DNA from: Nageia nagi
Lineage: Eukaryota; Pinophyta
Direction of reading: 5' to 3'
Assembly (NCBI GenBank): GCA_050084985.1
Contig: JBITNC010000001.1
Span: 160,580,001-160,644,000 of the forward strand
DNA length: 64,000 nt
The position numbers and the translations under genes are program-made. This document shows, piece after piece, positions 1 to 11,520 of the stretch. The stretch's first letter is position 1, and every line of letters starts with the position of its first letter. The notes beneath the pieces are model-generated. The model saw only the letters and a program-made list of their open reading frames with translations. It made no database searches and was not told where the DNA came from.

Positions 1-1976
1 ATTGATTACAAAATCATATGCATCATTATCTTCTTATTGAAGCACATGGGTATGTCTAAAGGTTTCCCATAGAATGCAATCTTTGGAGAAGTATCTAAAG
101 AAATCTAAAAGAGACGTAATTATTATCTTAAAAACAAAAATTATCTTAAATTGATTGAGTGCTTCGAAGAAGAAAATTATAAAATTGAATAACTAAAGAC
201 CATCGCACAATAAGAGAAGCTAAGGAAGCTCCTTTATGGTGGCCACCACTTTTTAAAGGAGATAAGGCTTAAAATTAGACTCCCATAATTTCCAAATACT
301 TTTGTAGATAAATGACTTGGAGATAGTAATTGGCACTTGGGCTACTATGATGGAAGCCAAGTCTATTCTTCTCTAGCATTTCTTACCAAATAGAATAGCT
401 TAAAATATACAATGTTAAGTTAATATATTACAAGATTATGAACCCTTTAAATCATTAATGATCCACTTGACACTTAAGGAAAAGACTTGATGTTGATAAT
501 TGAAAAGATTGATACCTCATGATATTATGGGAAGACAACAAAATTCTTAGGAAACTCTATGTAAGCATTTTTTTTCTTTGGTTTTGGTACAAAGAATATC
601 TTTGAGAAGTTTTTCTATCTTATTGTAGTAGGCTTGATATGGAACCCAATAAGATAGAATTAGATATATGAGCACAAGTAAGGATCTTTGAGTAAATGTT
701 TAACTTTCTAGATAGGGATAGTTTCTTAGAGACCCAATAAGATAATTGTTTCCCATAATTTAGATAACATACTCCCAAATTGGGTAGGGATAATTTGAAA
801 TACCATTGGGATACATAAGGATTTAAATATTTTACATAGTATAATCTAATACTAATGGTAAGAAGTTAGTTGATTAGGTTTTTTTGTAGAAAATTATCCA
901 TAGCAAGCCATCTTATTCCATTGAATACTTGATCTTGATGCTTTACAAAAACTATCAAAGAAAGTAAAGTCTTGACACACTGAATTCTTGTGTTCCTTTA
1001 AAGCATAGAAAGAATCATCCACAAAATGCCTTTTGATTAATTATCCATTATTTATTAGAAGTTAAATTCTATGAAATAGCCATTGAGAAGTTTTTCTTGT
1101 TAGCAAATAGCCAAATGCTTTAATTTCCATAATATATAAAAAGGGGCAAGAGGGAAACCATATCTAAAGATCTAAAGAGACTAATTGTGACTATCTAAAT
1201 GACATCAAGAGTAAGTGTTCTTGTAAATGATTGAAAAGAATCTAATTTCTTAAGAATGAAAAGAATAGAAGTGCATTCAATCTTGAATAAGACTTTTTGA
1301 AGTCAATTTTGATGAAAATTGCATCTTGATAAGAAGATCGAGCATGTTCCACACCTTTCTATATAAAAATCAAATTATCAAGAATGTATTTATTTTAAAT
1401 GAAATCCATTTATTTAGGATGAATAATGTAGGGATAAAGACCTTAGAATAAAGGATAAAGCTTTAGTTGTGATCTTGTAGGTCATAATGAGTAGAGCAAT
1501 AGGTCTCTAGTTAGTGAGAAGTTTAGGATCTCCTAACTTGGGGATGAACCTTATATTTTCCTTTGTTATTTATGTGACCCTAGAAGCCTTTGGAAAGAGC
1601 TTCATGATAAATAAAAAGAGGTTCTAGATCAACTACATGTTCCCAAATCACTTTGCAAAATTCACATTGAAAATCTTTTTCATTTACCATATTATAGAGA
1701 GTCACTTCTAGATCCTTGAGGGAGGGAGGACAATCAAATGCAACCTTTTAAGAGGGAAATAACTTCTTTGATACAAATGTACAATATTTAAATATGGAAT
1801 TTTATATATCCATGGTAAGTTCTTATGCTATAAATACTGTTACTAATGCTTTAAAAATATATTACAAATATTGAAGGGCTAGGTAACTCTTATACCCATA
1901 TACAAGATGCATTTAAATTGCACAACTCATTTTGTGGATCTAAGATATTGGAGGAACTTATTTGATACTTTGGAAG
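1..1976 (-). mobile_element. L1-like LINE relic, reverse transcriptase region
   Basis: Reverse-complement translation gives pieces of a plant L1-type reverse transcriptase in order, but in shifting frames. FIPKLGDPKLLTN, then a TAG stop, then RPIALL lies near 1500-1560. FIKIDFKKSYSRLN lies near 1270-1320. APFLYIMEIKAFGYLL lies near 1080-1160. The catalytic YADD block is not recognisable. The segment is nearly identical to 24711-26690 and is cut by the window edge on the left and by the LTR array at 1976. It is dead: many stops and frameshifts. Confidence 0.8.
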
Positions 1977-2213
1977 AACTAAAGATTACATCTCCTGGAC
2001 TAAATGGCATACATAACAAATCTATTGATATACATTTACACAACAAGAATAACTTTTTCTAATGTTATAACAACTTTCTAAAATTTAATCATACTAAAAA
2101 AATTACTATTCTACCACCAAAATTGCTATGCTAGGTCTCTTCCAATCTATTTAATGCCATCTTCAACAAATATGATCCAACATCATCCACATTTGAATTA
2201 GGAAAATACAACA
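1977..2213 (-). repeat. Partial LTR 1 of TRIM-like array
   Basis: Aligns with 3168-3403 and 4570-4816: shared stretches include actttctaaaatttaatca, attactattctaccaccaa and cttcaacaaa. It ends in CAACA. The other end is missing at the junction with the LINE segment. Confidence 0.6.
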
Positions 2214-2891
2214 TATTGAACATCTTTTGGTTTCCTCTCATGTGATGCACCTCACACCAACATTTAATAAGGCCATCATTCTTAGCTAGGTGTGAATCTT
2301 CATCCACACACCCAATAATCTTCCACTTGAAGACTGATTCACTACTTTAGATAACAACACAACTTCATCTTCTTCTTATGATGCTCCATAAGCTTTTGTT
2401 TGTTCATCTTAGATCAACCATATCCTCATGCAATCTTCATCAACTCTTTCCTTTTACCGTCACTGCTCTTTTTTCATCATACATACAAAACACCATGCAC
2501 CATCTAGCCTTATGGAATGTCAACTCTCACTCTTTCTTGGATTTCCTTGCATAAACACTCACCACCATCAATATGTAAATTATTTAAAATGATAGAGAAC
2601 TTTAGACTTCACCTCCATATTCAAACATCCTTGTGGAATTTCTTTTATCTTGATGCTAAACATCCTTTGCACCCTTGGTATCCATATCACCTCCTTGAAG
2701 TCTTCTCCTACAAGATCTCATACGATCTCCAACATCATTTCTCCCATTGCTTCTTCAATTTTTGCACTTTTGCAATGGAAACAACTACTTTCAAATTTCA
2801 AATCCATAAACAAAAATGGAGAAGGAATGAGATAAGAAGATCTATTTTGGTCAAACTTATTAAATACCGAACATTAAGCTCTGATACCACT

Positions 2892-3403
2892 TGTTGGAAT
2901 TGCCCAATAGAAATAATTGCATCATCCTCTCTTCATCTATTTGCAAGCTTTGCAAACATGGATTTCTCCTCACACAAAAAATCATAATCATTCTATAGTG
3001 ATTACAATATTTCTTTCATTTTCATATCAACAGGAATACATGGATTCAGATATACCATTTCAACATTACAACTTTCTATATGCCCTTCTAGCATTAGCAC
3101 ACTTAGTCCCAAGAACATCCTAACATTAAATTCACTTAGTAATACAACCTCGATATTAGAACCTCACCTAGAGATTACATATCTCTATTATCTACCCCTC
3201 TCCTAGATTTATTGGCATGCATAATAAATATATTTACATAACAATAATAACTTTATCTTATGCTATAAAAATGTTCTAATATTTAATCACGCTAAAATAA
3301 AATTACTATTCTACCACCAAAAATGCTATGTTGGGTCTCTTCCAATCCATTGAACATCATCTTCAACAAATGCGACTCGACATCATCGACATTAAAATTA
3401 GGG
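2892..3403 (-). repeat. LTR 2 of TRIM-like array
   Basis: Starts TGTTGGAATTG on the plus strand, two bases after the complemented Met-tRNA primer site. It matches LTR 3 over most of its length. It lacks about 200 bp present near the start of LTR 3 and the last few bases before the internal region. Confidence 0.6.
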
Positions 3404-4113
3404 CTATCATTCCTATCTAGTTGTAAATATTTCTCTAGACATCCAATAGTTTACCACTTGGAGACTTATTCACTATTTCAAATAGTAGCACAAACTCATC
3501 TTCTTCTTATGATGCTCCATGAACTCCTCCTAGTTCATCCTAGATCAACCATATCCTCATGTAATCTTCATCAAGTATTTCTTTACATCCTTGTCCCTTT
3601 GTATACATCTTGCATACAAAACACCATGCACCATCCAACCTTGTGGATTGCCAACTCCTACTCTTTCTTGGATTCCCTTGCATAAACACTCACAACCGTC
3701 AATATGCATTTGAAACTACAAGGAACTTCAAAGATTTCACCTCCATCTTCAAACATTCTTGGTGAAATTTTCAAGGTTTTCCTGATGTTGAAGATCCTTT
3801 GCACCCTTGGTATCCATATCAACTCCTTGAATCCTTCTTCTATAATATCTCATCCGATCTCCAACATCATTGCTTCTTCAATTTTTACACTTTAAAATTG
3901 AAACAGCTATTTTCCAATTTACAAGCCATACATAGAACTAGGGAAGGAATGAGACAAGGAGCTCCCATTTACCATTCATTTGATTTCCCAAAATTCAATT
4001 ATTTATGAGCTCACATTGGTCAGCAACCTATCTTTGCTATATCCTCCCAACTCCCACTAAAATCGTAATTCATCAAACATGATAAATGCCCATCATTAGA
4101 CTCTAATACCACT

Positions 4114-4816
4114 TATTAGGATTTAGACTTCTAGTTTATGTGTGAACAAAATTGAAAAACAAAAATAAATAAACATGCAAATAAAGAACATAAAAATTTA
4201 ACAAGATTCACTCAACATCTTGTTAAGCTACATCCTTAGAAAAGTACCAGCATAGTAATTCAAATATTCTAACAATTACAATATACAAGAAGGAAGAACC
4301 GAGTAATAGAAATAACTGTAACACCCTATCTGCATCTTTCTACAAGCTTCTCAAATATGGGTTTACCTCACCCACAAAACACTGTAATCACTCCACTATG
4401 ATTACAACATTCCTCTCATTTTGACACCAGGAGGAATATATTGATTAAGGTATGCCATATTTGGTATTACAACTCTATTTATGCCCTTTGGACATTACCA
4501 CACTTAGTGCTAAGAACATCATAACATTACAATCATTTGGCAATATAACCCCGACATTACAACCCCACCTAGAGATTATATCTTTCTAGTATTTACTGCT
4601 CTCTTGAACTAATTGATGTACATAAAAAATCTATTTATATACATTTACACAACAATAATAATTTTATCTTATGTTATAACAACTTTCTAATATTTAATCA
4701 TACAAAAATAAAATTATTGTTTGAACTACTATGCTAAGTCTCATTTTATTCCATTTAATGCCTTCTTCAACAAACACAATCCTACATTGTCCATATTCGA
4801 ATTAGGAAACACAACA
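4114..4816 (-). repeat. LTR 3 of TRIM-like array
   Basis: Follows the decayed primer site at 4099-4111 and ends in CAACA. On the minus strand this is the 5' LTR of the array. It is the longest of the three copies, about 0.7 kb. Confidence 0.6.
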
Positions 4817-5387
4817 TATTGTTCTCCCTTGGAATTGATTTGTTGAATGGATTCATTGTTTCTCCTCAAAATTGATTTATTCATTCAAATTTCAGATTTA
4901 CGATTTTGTTAGAATTGATTTCTTGATTTACTAGAAAAAATCTTACATATTTAAAATAATTAATATAATGGGTTAATTAGTATTAAAATTTTTAAAAATC
5001 TAATAAAATCGATTAATTGCTTATGCATCGATAACACTACATTCAAGCTCTTCCAACCCTAATGCAACTATAGAAAGCCTTTCAAGGTAATAACTTAAAA
5101 AGTTTATAATAACCTAAAATTTCATAGAGAAGAAAACTAAAATAAAAATAATTTTTGAATTTTAAGAGTATTTATTTAATTTCTAAAAATTAAAAAAAGG
5201 TATTTTCTTAATTTCATGAATTATAAAGGTATTTTTCTAAGTTTCCATAAAACAAAAAAATATATTTTGCATTAATTAAATCTCAAATATATATGGCAGA
5301 AAAATCATAAAAGTTCTAAATATAAGAAGAACTAGCCATAGTCTCAATAACCAAACCTTGTCGAGTCCTCAACATAAATCAATACTG
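4817..5387. other. AT-rich intergenic stretch
   Basis: I see no ORF, repeat boundary or RNA gene here. It contains A- and T-runs and CpG-poor sequence between the LTR array and the TIR-gene island. Confidence 0.5.
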
Positions 5388-5978
5388 CTACCCATTTGAG
5401 ACTCCCGTCATAGAGATTGTATCAGAAGTAGTTTGATACTTCCTCTTATAATATCCTAGCTTCGTCTCTGTTTCTTGAAGTTTAACTAACAAATCTGTGA
5501 CTATTTGTCGCTCGACCTCATATCGTTGCTCTGCCTTATCTGCTCTCTGCATCTCTCGTTCCCACATACCCCACCAATCTCTTGGAGGAGAATTCCTCTC
5601 CCTCTCTCTCATTGTTTCGTGTAAGTGCTCAATTTTATTCCGTAGCATGTTCACCTCCTGTGAACACTCAAGAATGCGAGAGTTTAGATCTTCTCTCATT
5701 CGCTTCTCCTCTTGGTGCCGTAAGCTAAGCTCAACCATGGCAATGAACACATCACTATGTCGCCCACTTCTCTTCGCTACATGTTTGCGTACATCCTCTC
5801 CACCTTCGAGAGCAAGATTACTGGTAGCCTGTATAAGAGATCTCCATTCCTCTACACTAGCTATAAAACCATAAGAACAATATATTTTTTATTAGTAATT
5901 GATTAATATCTAGAAATCTTATTTTAATCATTTAACTGACTAATATAAAATACCTGGATCACCCTCATACCATGTCAT
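5388..5978 (-). CDS. Predicted coiled-coil protein, two exons (unrecognised family)
   Basis: The reading frame from 5860 to 5388 is open and is joined upstream to a short exon (5978-5954) across a 93-bp intron with a good donor (CAG/GTATTT) and acceptor (TTTTATAG/CTAG). The start used is the ATG at 5978, giving MTWYEGDP joined in frame to ASVEEWRS and about 165 residues in all. The middle is charged and rich in E, K, R, L and Q with heptad-like spacing, so a coiled coil is likely. A WWGMWERE patch sits within it. I do not recognise the family. The ATG overlaps the TGA of the upstream TIR frame as ATGA, so the piece might instead be the frameshifted tail of one longer protein. Confidence 0.5.
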
Positions 5979-7062
5979 GCCCTGGTGTATGACTTGATTT
6001 GCATGGACTCCAAAATGGAGTCATCACCTACATAACCCACCTTATTGCCACTGAAAAAGTTCACACATACTCCAATATCCAGAATCCAGTTGGAGGAAGC
6101 AAATGAACTGCTATACAATGCTGTTACCTCACATTGGCTTTGGTTTTGATTTGGAGATGCTTCCTTGTGAATGGGGAACTCCACATAGATTCGGTTGAGG
6201 AGGAAGCAAACGGATTTCACAACTTTATCTCTGAAATCAACTTCATTTTCGTCTTTGCCAAAATATAATCCATTAATGGAACGAACTTCTTTTAGAGCAT
6301 CTTGCCATTTACTTCTTGTATCATTGCTTTCCTCTAACTTTTGCCATTCTGAACTGTCCTTTGTGATGTTAGAGAGTTCTTTTGGGCTAATCATGAAGAA
6401 TACCGGCAATATTTTAAGGTGGGCGTTTTCCCCTGAATTTATGGCGCCAATGAAAGCGGACAGTTCAAGCATTGGCCATTTTGAACTAATAAATTCCTTG
6501 GATAGAACCACGACCGCTATTTTGCATGTTTGAGCGGCTTTAAATATAAGAGGAAATTGCTGGGCAAGTGGCAAGCTTTTGTGATCCTCGTCAAAGAAGC
6601 ATGTAATATGTTGTGTCGTCAGGTCTCGATAAAGCTGCCGAACAAAGTTTTTCTGTTTGCCACTGTGACTCAGAAATACATCCTTATTCTCCCCGTCAAC
6701 TTTTCCCCATTGAACGTCACTGCCGACAAGTATAATAGCGGACTAATCAGCCGCATAATCTACAAGTTAATAGTGGACTATTAAAAACAAAATTATAGAT
6801 AAGGGAAGGACATTTATCCTGAAGGATATTAAGATTCATTATCATAAGGAGAAGACGCGTGACCAAGAGTTAAATTTACATTGAGTCCATATTACCAATG
6901 TTTTGAAGATCTTAATTCCTCCCTAGCTGATTGGATAGCCTTGGAGCGCTCCCAACCACACAAGTTCTGATTGTTTTCCGCCATGTTTGCTCTACAAAAT
7001 GCTTCCGTGGCAAGCAGTACCCATAATAACAATAGTTGGAATGACCAGCTCATTTTGACCAT
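5975..7062 (-). CDS. TIR-domain protein, possibly with signal-peptide exon; no NB-ARC seen
   Basis: Exon 2 (6719-5975) encodes a TIR domain. It shows KDVFLSHSGKQKNFVRQLY (TIR box 1), CFFDEDHKSLPLAQQFP, then KIAVVVLSKEFISSKWPMLE, and later ILPVFFMISP. The glutamate in WPMLEL sits where plant and SARM1 TIR NADases have their catalytic Glu. The TIR exon has no ATG before box 1 (a stop lies upstream), so an upstream exon is needed. The frame at 7062-6896 supplies one: MVKMSWSFQLLLLWVLLATE resembles a signal peptide or membrane anchor. Donor TG/GTAATA at 6895 and acceptor CGGCAG/TGACG at 6720 join it in phase across 176 bp. After the TIR the frame runs about 60 residues to a TGA with no P-loop or LRR. 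This could be a TIR-only gene or a truncated NLR relic. The splice model is inferred. Confidence 0.6.
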
Positions 7063-7470
7063 AAATCGTTCTGGTGCTCGTTTGTTAGAGTGTTCTCTTA
7101 TCCTTCTAACCAATTTTTGTGCACGATCTACACGGTATGAAACATTTAAATCACTATAATCCCAATGGTAGAAATGTAAACATTAAAATAAGGCTACCAC
7201 TTTTCAACTGCGAGAAGAAGTAAATCTAGTTTGCAAACCAAGCATTCTTAAAAGCTTTAATGCAAAATAAAGATTTACTGAAGAGGGAAACACACCTGAA
7301 AACCCATCCACTGTTGATAGTTTCCTTCTAGACCTCATTCTTGTCATGGGATAAGACCATAATTATCACGAGGAAACATCATGACACCGCACTAATTCAT
7401 TGATATCAGACGGAATCCTGATCATGCAACTCCATTATCTCGGTATGTATAAAGAGTGTATACGTTGTGT

Positions 7471-7809
7471 TCATCGTGCGGATAGCGTAACTACTGTATG
7501 CATTTGAACTCGCACGGCAGTTATATCTTCGTGATGCCCAATGCATATATTCAATGGATCTCCGTGATAGCCAATGTATGGTTTGGCCTTTTTAGCCCAC
7601 CGTTGTAAAAGTAGTCGTCTAATTCTGATCTTTATCATCCATTCTTCGATCTCAGCTCTGCTTTCGTTGAAGGTGCGGGTTTCTATCCCCACCACCCACA
7701 GATGATGATATTGAGGTTGTTCAATCAAATATGAAACTCGGTGGTCATCCTATGTTCCTTCCACGGTTTTAAATTTTCTAGAGATTGCTACATTGTTCAT
7801 GTCAACCAT
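7471..7809 (-). pseudogene. Exon-like ORF with one internal stop, unrecognised
   Basis: One frame runs from ATG at 7809 (MVDMNNVAISRKFKTVEGT), through a single TAG, and on as DDHRVSYLIEQPQYHHLWVV to a stop near 7471. Composition is protein-like, with CpG retained as in the neighbouring TIR gene. The C-terminal part has a basic stretch (KIRIRRLLLQRWAKKAKPY) followed by HGDPLNICIGHHEDITAV. I do not recognise the family. It is either a broken gene or an internal exon with an acceptor ending at the TAG. Confidence 0.35.
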
Positions 7810-9149
7810 TAGAATATTCCTGCTACTGCTTTTCTATTGCACAACGAATATAGCAGATATAAGACGTTCAAGAGACACATCATCATAGAAGATAAGGATG
7901 TTCAACGGTTAAACCAACGTGGATTTGTGAAAAGCAATGTTCGATGCTAAGCATTTTCTATCACGACTAAAACTGCATCATAGAAACTCACCATGAATAG
8001 ATGTGGTCCACAACAAAATGACTAGAGGGTTTCCATTTTCAACCAAGAAGATGCTTGGGGAAGTATACGGGGCCTTTTAATCGATTTCTGGTACGAACTA
8101 TTTTTTAATATTTGTTAGAAAAAGTATTACTTTTTCAATAATAGTTTTTTTTTTTTTCAATTTCAATTAGGAAGCATGGCATGGTGATTTTTCAAGATCG
8201 TCATGCGATTCTTTTCTTTACTTTTAAAATTTTATGTTTGGTCATTTTATCTATGTAAAAAAAAATGAAATAAATTATTAAATGTTGGATTGGATAAAAG
8301 CTTTTTGTGGTATTTGAACTCAGGTCATTACATTCAAATTTCAATGCTTTAACTTTATATCATAGTATAGATGATGAATTGATTACAAGTAATCAAATTA
8401 TTTTTGAAAAACATATCTTATGAATAATCGTTAAGCAGTTCTCTAAAATCTCACGTCATTCTATTTAAAAAAAATTAAAAATAAAGAGAAGAATCGCCGA
8501 CGGTTCTAGAGAATCCATATGCTTTGTCAATAATGTTCCTCGGTAACGGAAATGATTCAAAGACACAAAATACCGTTACGCATTCCATCTTTGCAGTCCT
8601 TGTATTTCAAACAAAAAAGTTCAAGTAATGAAGTTTATTTTTAATGTTTGTTTTCTCTAATGATGTTACGAGCTTTTACATTGAACCTCAATTTGTCGTT
8701 CAGACATGCTATGTACAAATCTCTTAAGACCTTCGTTACTAATAAACACATTGGGTTTCATAACAGAAGGTTTCCATGCATTGATAATGGTTTCTAGACA
8801 GAGATCGTTCTCACCAATATCCTCTTATTTTGGTTATCATAATAGACCTAACATCTTTGCTTTTCTCATTTTCGTATATGTTGTCTCTATTCAGTATATT
8901 GAAGGATGTGTTTCCTTCACAACTTATTTACACGCATTAAACTTAAGAACTCGACCTCTCCTCCACTCCTTGGCCTATATCATTATTCTTCAAGTTTAAA
9001 GGATGGGTTTTGTGGCCCTCTATTTATGTTTGCACTCAAGTTTAATTTTATTAAATTTAAACTAAATATTGATTTTCCATCTACATGTTTTCAAATTGTT
9101 CCACTTTTTTAATACATACATTTTTAATGTATGTGATTTATTTTAGTTT
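7810..9149. other. Intergenic, no gene seen
   Basis: The left part (to about 8100 and around 8500-8600) keeps some CpG and could hold UTR or promoter of the minus-strand genes. The rest is AT-rich. A stretch near 8310-8360 has a tRNA B-box-like motif in reverse (tttgaactcagg), too weak to call a SINE. Confidence 0.4.
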
Positions 9150-9410
9150 TTTTTTTTAAGTTTGTCATTTGATACAGGGTATCATGAACTTTTAAGTTAA
9201 GAGTCGTAATTGAAGGGAATTCATGTTGTAAAAAATTATTGGAGCATGATCCCCATCTCATCTGTACCTATCATCAACTGGATAGAATTTAAGGTATGTT
9301 TCAACTTTTAGGGGAAAAGAGTTTTGAATCTCAGCCTTCCATATATGAGAGCTTTGAACTACCCACCTCTCCAACTCCCCTATTGACCAATTCATTATGT
9401 GATTTAATTT
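9150..9410 (-). repeat. Possible tRNA-derived SINE
   Basis: On the minus strand the segment begins near 9410, contains a B-box-like gagattcaaaac preceded about 45 bp earlier by an A-box-like region (ggtgggtagttcaaagctc), and ends in an A-run (the T-run at about 9150 on the plus strand). This layout is that of plant SINEs. No clear target duplication was found. Confidence 0.35.
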
Positions 9411-10727
9411 CAATACATTAATTTGTAGTTTTAATATTTAGTATTATTACTTAATATAGATTTCTTTTCTAGCATTATCTTTTATGTATTGTATTTTTCA
9501 TATTCAAAATTATGTACTATATATTATATGGATTTAATTCTAGATATATTGAAGGAAATGAAAGTACTTAGTATTTTCTTATATCTATTATAATTATTTG
9601 CATCCCTACCATGATTTCTATCTAATTTTTGGCATTGTTAACAATAGGTAAAATAAACTTTCTTCATATTTATAGCACTCACACCTCATTTTGGATGATA
9701 ATATTAACTTCATATGTAGAGAAGCTTCAAATATCTTAAATATTATCTCTTTATTCATTGATGCTTATATAAATTTCAAACTTAGGGAAAATAACAATAT
9801 ATTAATAATTTTTATATTATGAAATATTTAAAATTAGGATTTCTTCCTTCATATAGATTATAACAAGATGTAGTAGAATTTTGATATCCAAATTAAAACT
9901 TTATATGATATAATTCACAATTTTATTGTTGTTTTTAATATTATAATTTTTATTAATTATAAGAAAATTACATCATTATTTTTTTGACCATACAATATTC
10001 TTTTTGGTAGATCATATATTAATTTGATGAAGGAAATTCTTTCTACATTACAACAATGATTGATAATTTATAATAAATAAAAGTTGAGAGTTAAAAAAGT
10101 GGAATATCCTATATTATCATAAGATAATTCTATAACTCTTATAGATTACATTATTATAAAGAAAATTCTTTAACTTGTAAGAATAAATCAAAATATAATT
10201 TACAACTACAATCCACATATTACATGCATTAGGTTTGTGGCATCATAATATTGAGACAAAATATTAATAAACTAAGAAATTCCTTAAGGATATTCACTAC
10301 TTGAATTAATTATAATCTTTAGCATTATTGATAATAAAATAATAACTTATTAAATCTAATATTATCTTAGTGTCAGTTTTGTAATTTCTAGATATATTAT
10401 ATACATCATCATAAAATATTATTATATTTCAAAAGTATGCTATCAATTATTATTAAAGATAGTCAAATTTATAGAACAAACGTAAGAAAAAAGTATGATT
10501 ATCTTGTTTTCACTTCAAACAATATAATAATACAAAAGGAAGGCTCAACTATTTTTATCTTGAAATTTGGTTTTTATAATGTAAATATCTTAGTTTTAGT
10601 TAGAATTTATGTAGTTAACTACTCTTACATTAAGTCATATAATTAATTATCATTTTTTATATTTATTACTTCTTATAATTATATTATAGGAATTTTATCA
10701 TTATCTAACAACATATATCATGATAAT
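9411..10727. other. Very AT-rich intergenic stretch
   Basis: No gene, RNA or repeat boundary could be supported. The short ORF at 10437-10646 has low-complexity composition and no recognisable domain. Confidence 0.5.
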
Positions 10728-10850
10728 TCTTTTTTTTTTTATACTCTAACCTAAGAACATACACACCCCTATAGGTTGGAACTTAAGACCTAGCCATTGT
10801 ACCATCTGCAAGCCCAAGGCCCCACCTATGTGCCACCCTCACTGGGGCTA
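10728..10850 (-). repeat. Possible short SINE-like insertion
   Basis: A GC-richer block in very AT-rich DNA. Read on the minus strand it starts ccccagtgagggtggcac, carries a B-box-like agttccaacc, and ends in an A-run of 11-12 bases (plus-strand T-run at 10730-10740). The evidence is composition and the A-tail only. Confidence 0.3.
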
Positions 10851-11274
10851 TTGTATAACATTCATGATTTAATATTATATATTCATTTTAATTAATTGTT
10901 ATTATTGAGAATTTTTAGTTTCAATATATTATGTTAGTTATAGTAATTTAACATATTAGAATATAAAAATAGAATCCATCATGGAATATGGATTTGCAAT
11001 CTTATGCATGGTGGTGATTTAAAATAAAATAATGATTTTTAGGATTTTTCATTTGTTATTGTTTGGTTCATCAACTTGATCTTACTTAACATATTTTTTT
11101 ACTTTTTTTTGTTGGTTAGATAGCCATAATTTTATAACTTGAAAGTACTTTTATATAAATTAACTAAATATACTCCCCATCAATTTTGTACCATGTTACC
11201 TAAATTTTATACATATTCTTATTTTTATGAGTAAATCATGTATTGAACCCAATTACTATAGTGGAAGAATGTAG
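10851..11274. other. AT-rich intergenic stretch
   Basis: Nothing recognisable. Confidence 0.5.
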
Positions 11275-11520
11275 ATTTGAAAGAGAAGAAGACTACCATG
11301 TAAGAGGAGAAGATGAGTGTCTTGTTGGAGAAGACAAGTATCTTCTTAAAGAATATAAGCATCTTCTTAAAGAAGATAAAAATCTTATTGGAAGAGACAA
11401 GCATCCAGTGAGATAAGAAGAGCATCTTGTTATAAAAGATAAGCATCTTGTTGTGTAAGATGAACATTTATTATAGAAGATTAGTATCTTATCATATAAG
11501 ATGAGCAACCCATAACTTTA
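11275..11520. repeat. 21-bp minisatellite, locus 1
   Basis: About eleven diverged tandem units of about 21 bp, of the form aagataagcatcttgttgga. Read on the minus strand the units stay open as a 7-residue repeat like NKMLIFY / KKMLIFF / NKTLIFS. A related array lies at 14840-15025. No reason to think it is translated. Confidence 0.75.

Larger units (their letters stand above)
1977..4816 (-). mobile_element. Tandem TRIM-like LTR array (LTR-internal-LTR-internal-LTR)
   Basis: Three copies of one LTR-like sequence, all in the same orientation, are separated by two similar internal stretches of about 0.7 kb. Each internal stretch ends, beside an LTR, in the complement of a plant initiator-Met primer binding site: gctctgatacca at 2878-2889 and a decayed form at 4099-4111. 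This places the element on the minus strand. The LTR ends TGTTG...CAACA fit. The internal parts contain no recognisable gag or pol. Small size and LTR sharing in tandem are known habits of TRIM elements. The left LTR is truncated where the LINE copy begins. Confidence 0.65.

Noticed and set aside
2517-2987. 156-codon ORF in the LTR array
   Set aside because: It crosses an internal/LTR boundary, is His/Ser/Phe-rich without a domain, and is not conserved between the two array units.
5497-5874. 125-codon plus-strand ORF
   Set aside because: It is the complement of the coiled-coil exon, which has splice sites and better protein composition.
6195-6784. Plus-strand ORFs over the TIR exon
   Set aside because: Antisense shadows of a clear TIR domain.
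5975-7062. Full TIR-NB-ARC-LRR resistance gene
   Set aside because: No P-loop, kinase-2, GLPL or LRR pattern occurs on the minus strand between 5975 and the window start.
8290-8400. SINE
   Set aside because: Only a weak B-box-like motif; the A-tail would be on the wrong side.
11275-11520. CRISPR-like array
   Set aside because: Units are contiguous with no unique spacers, and this is plant nuclear DNA.
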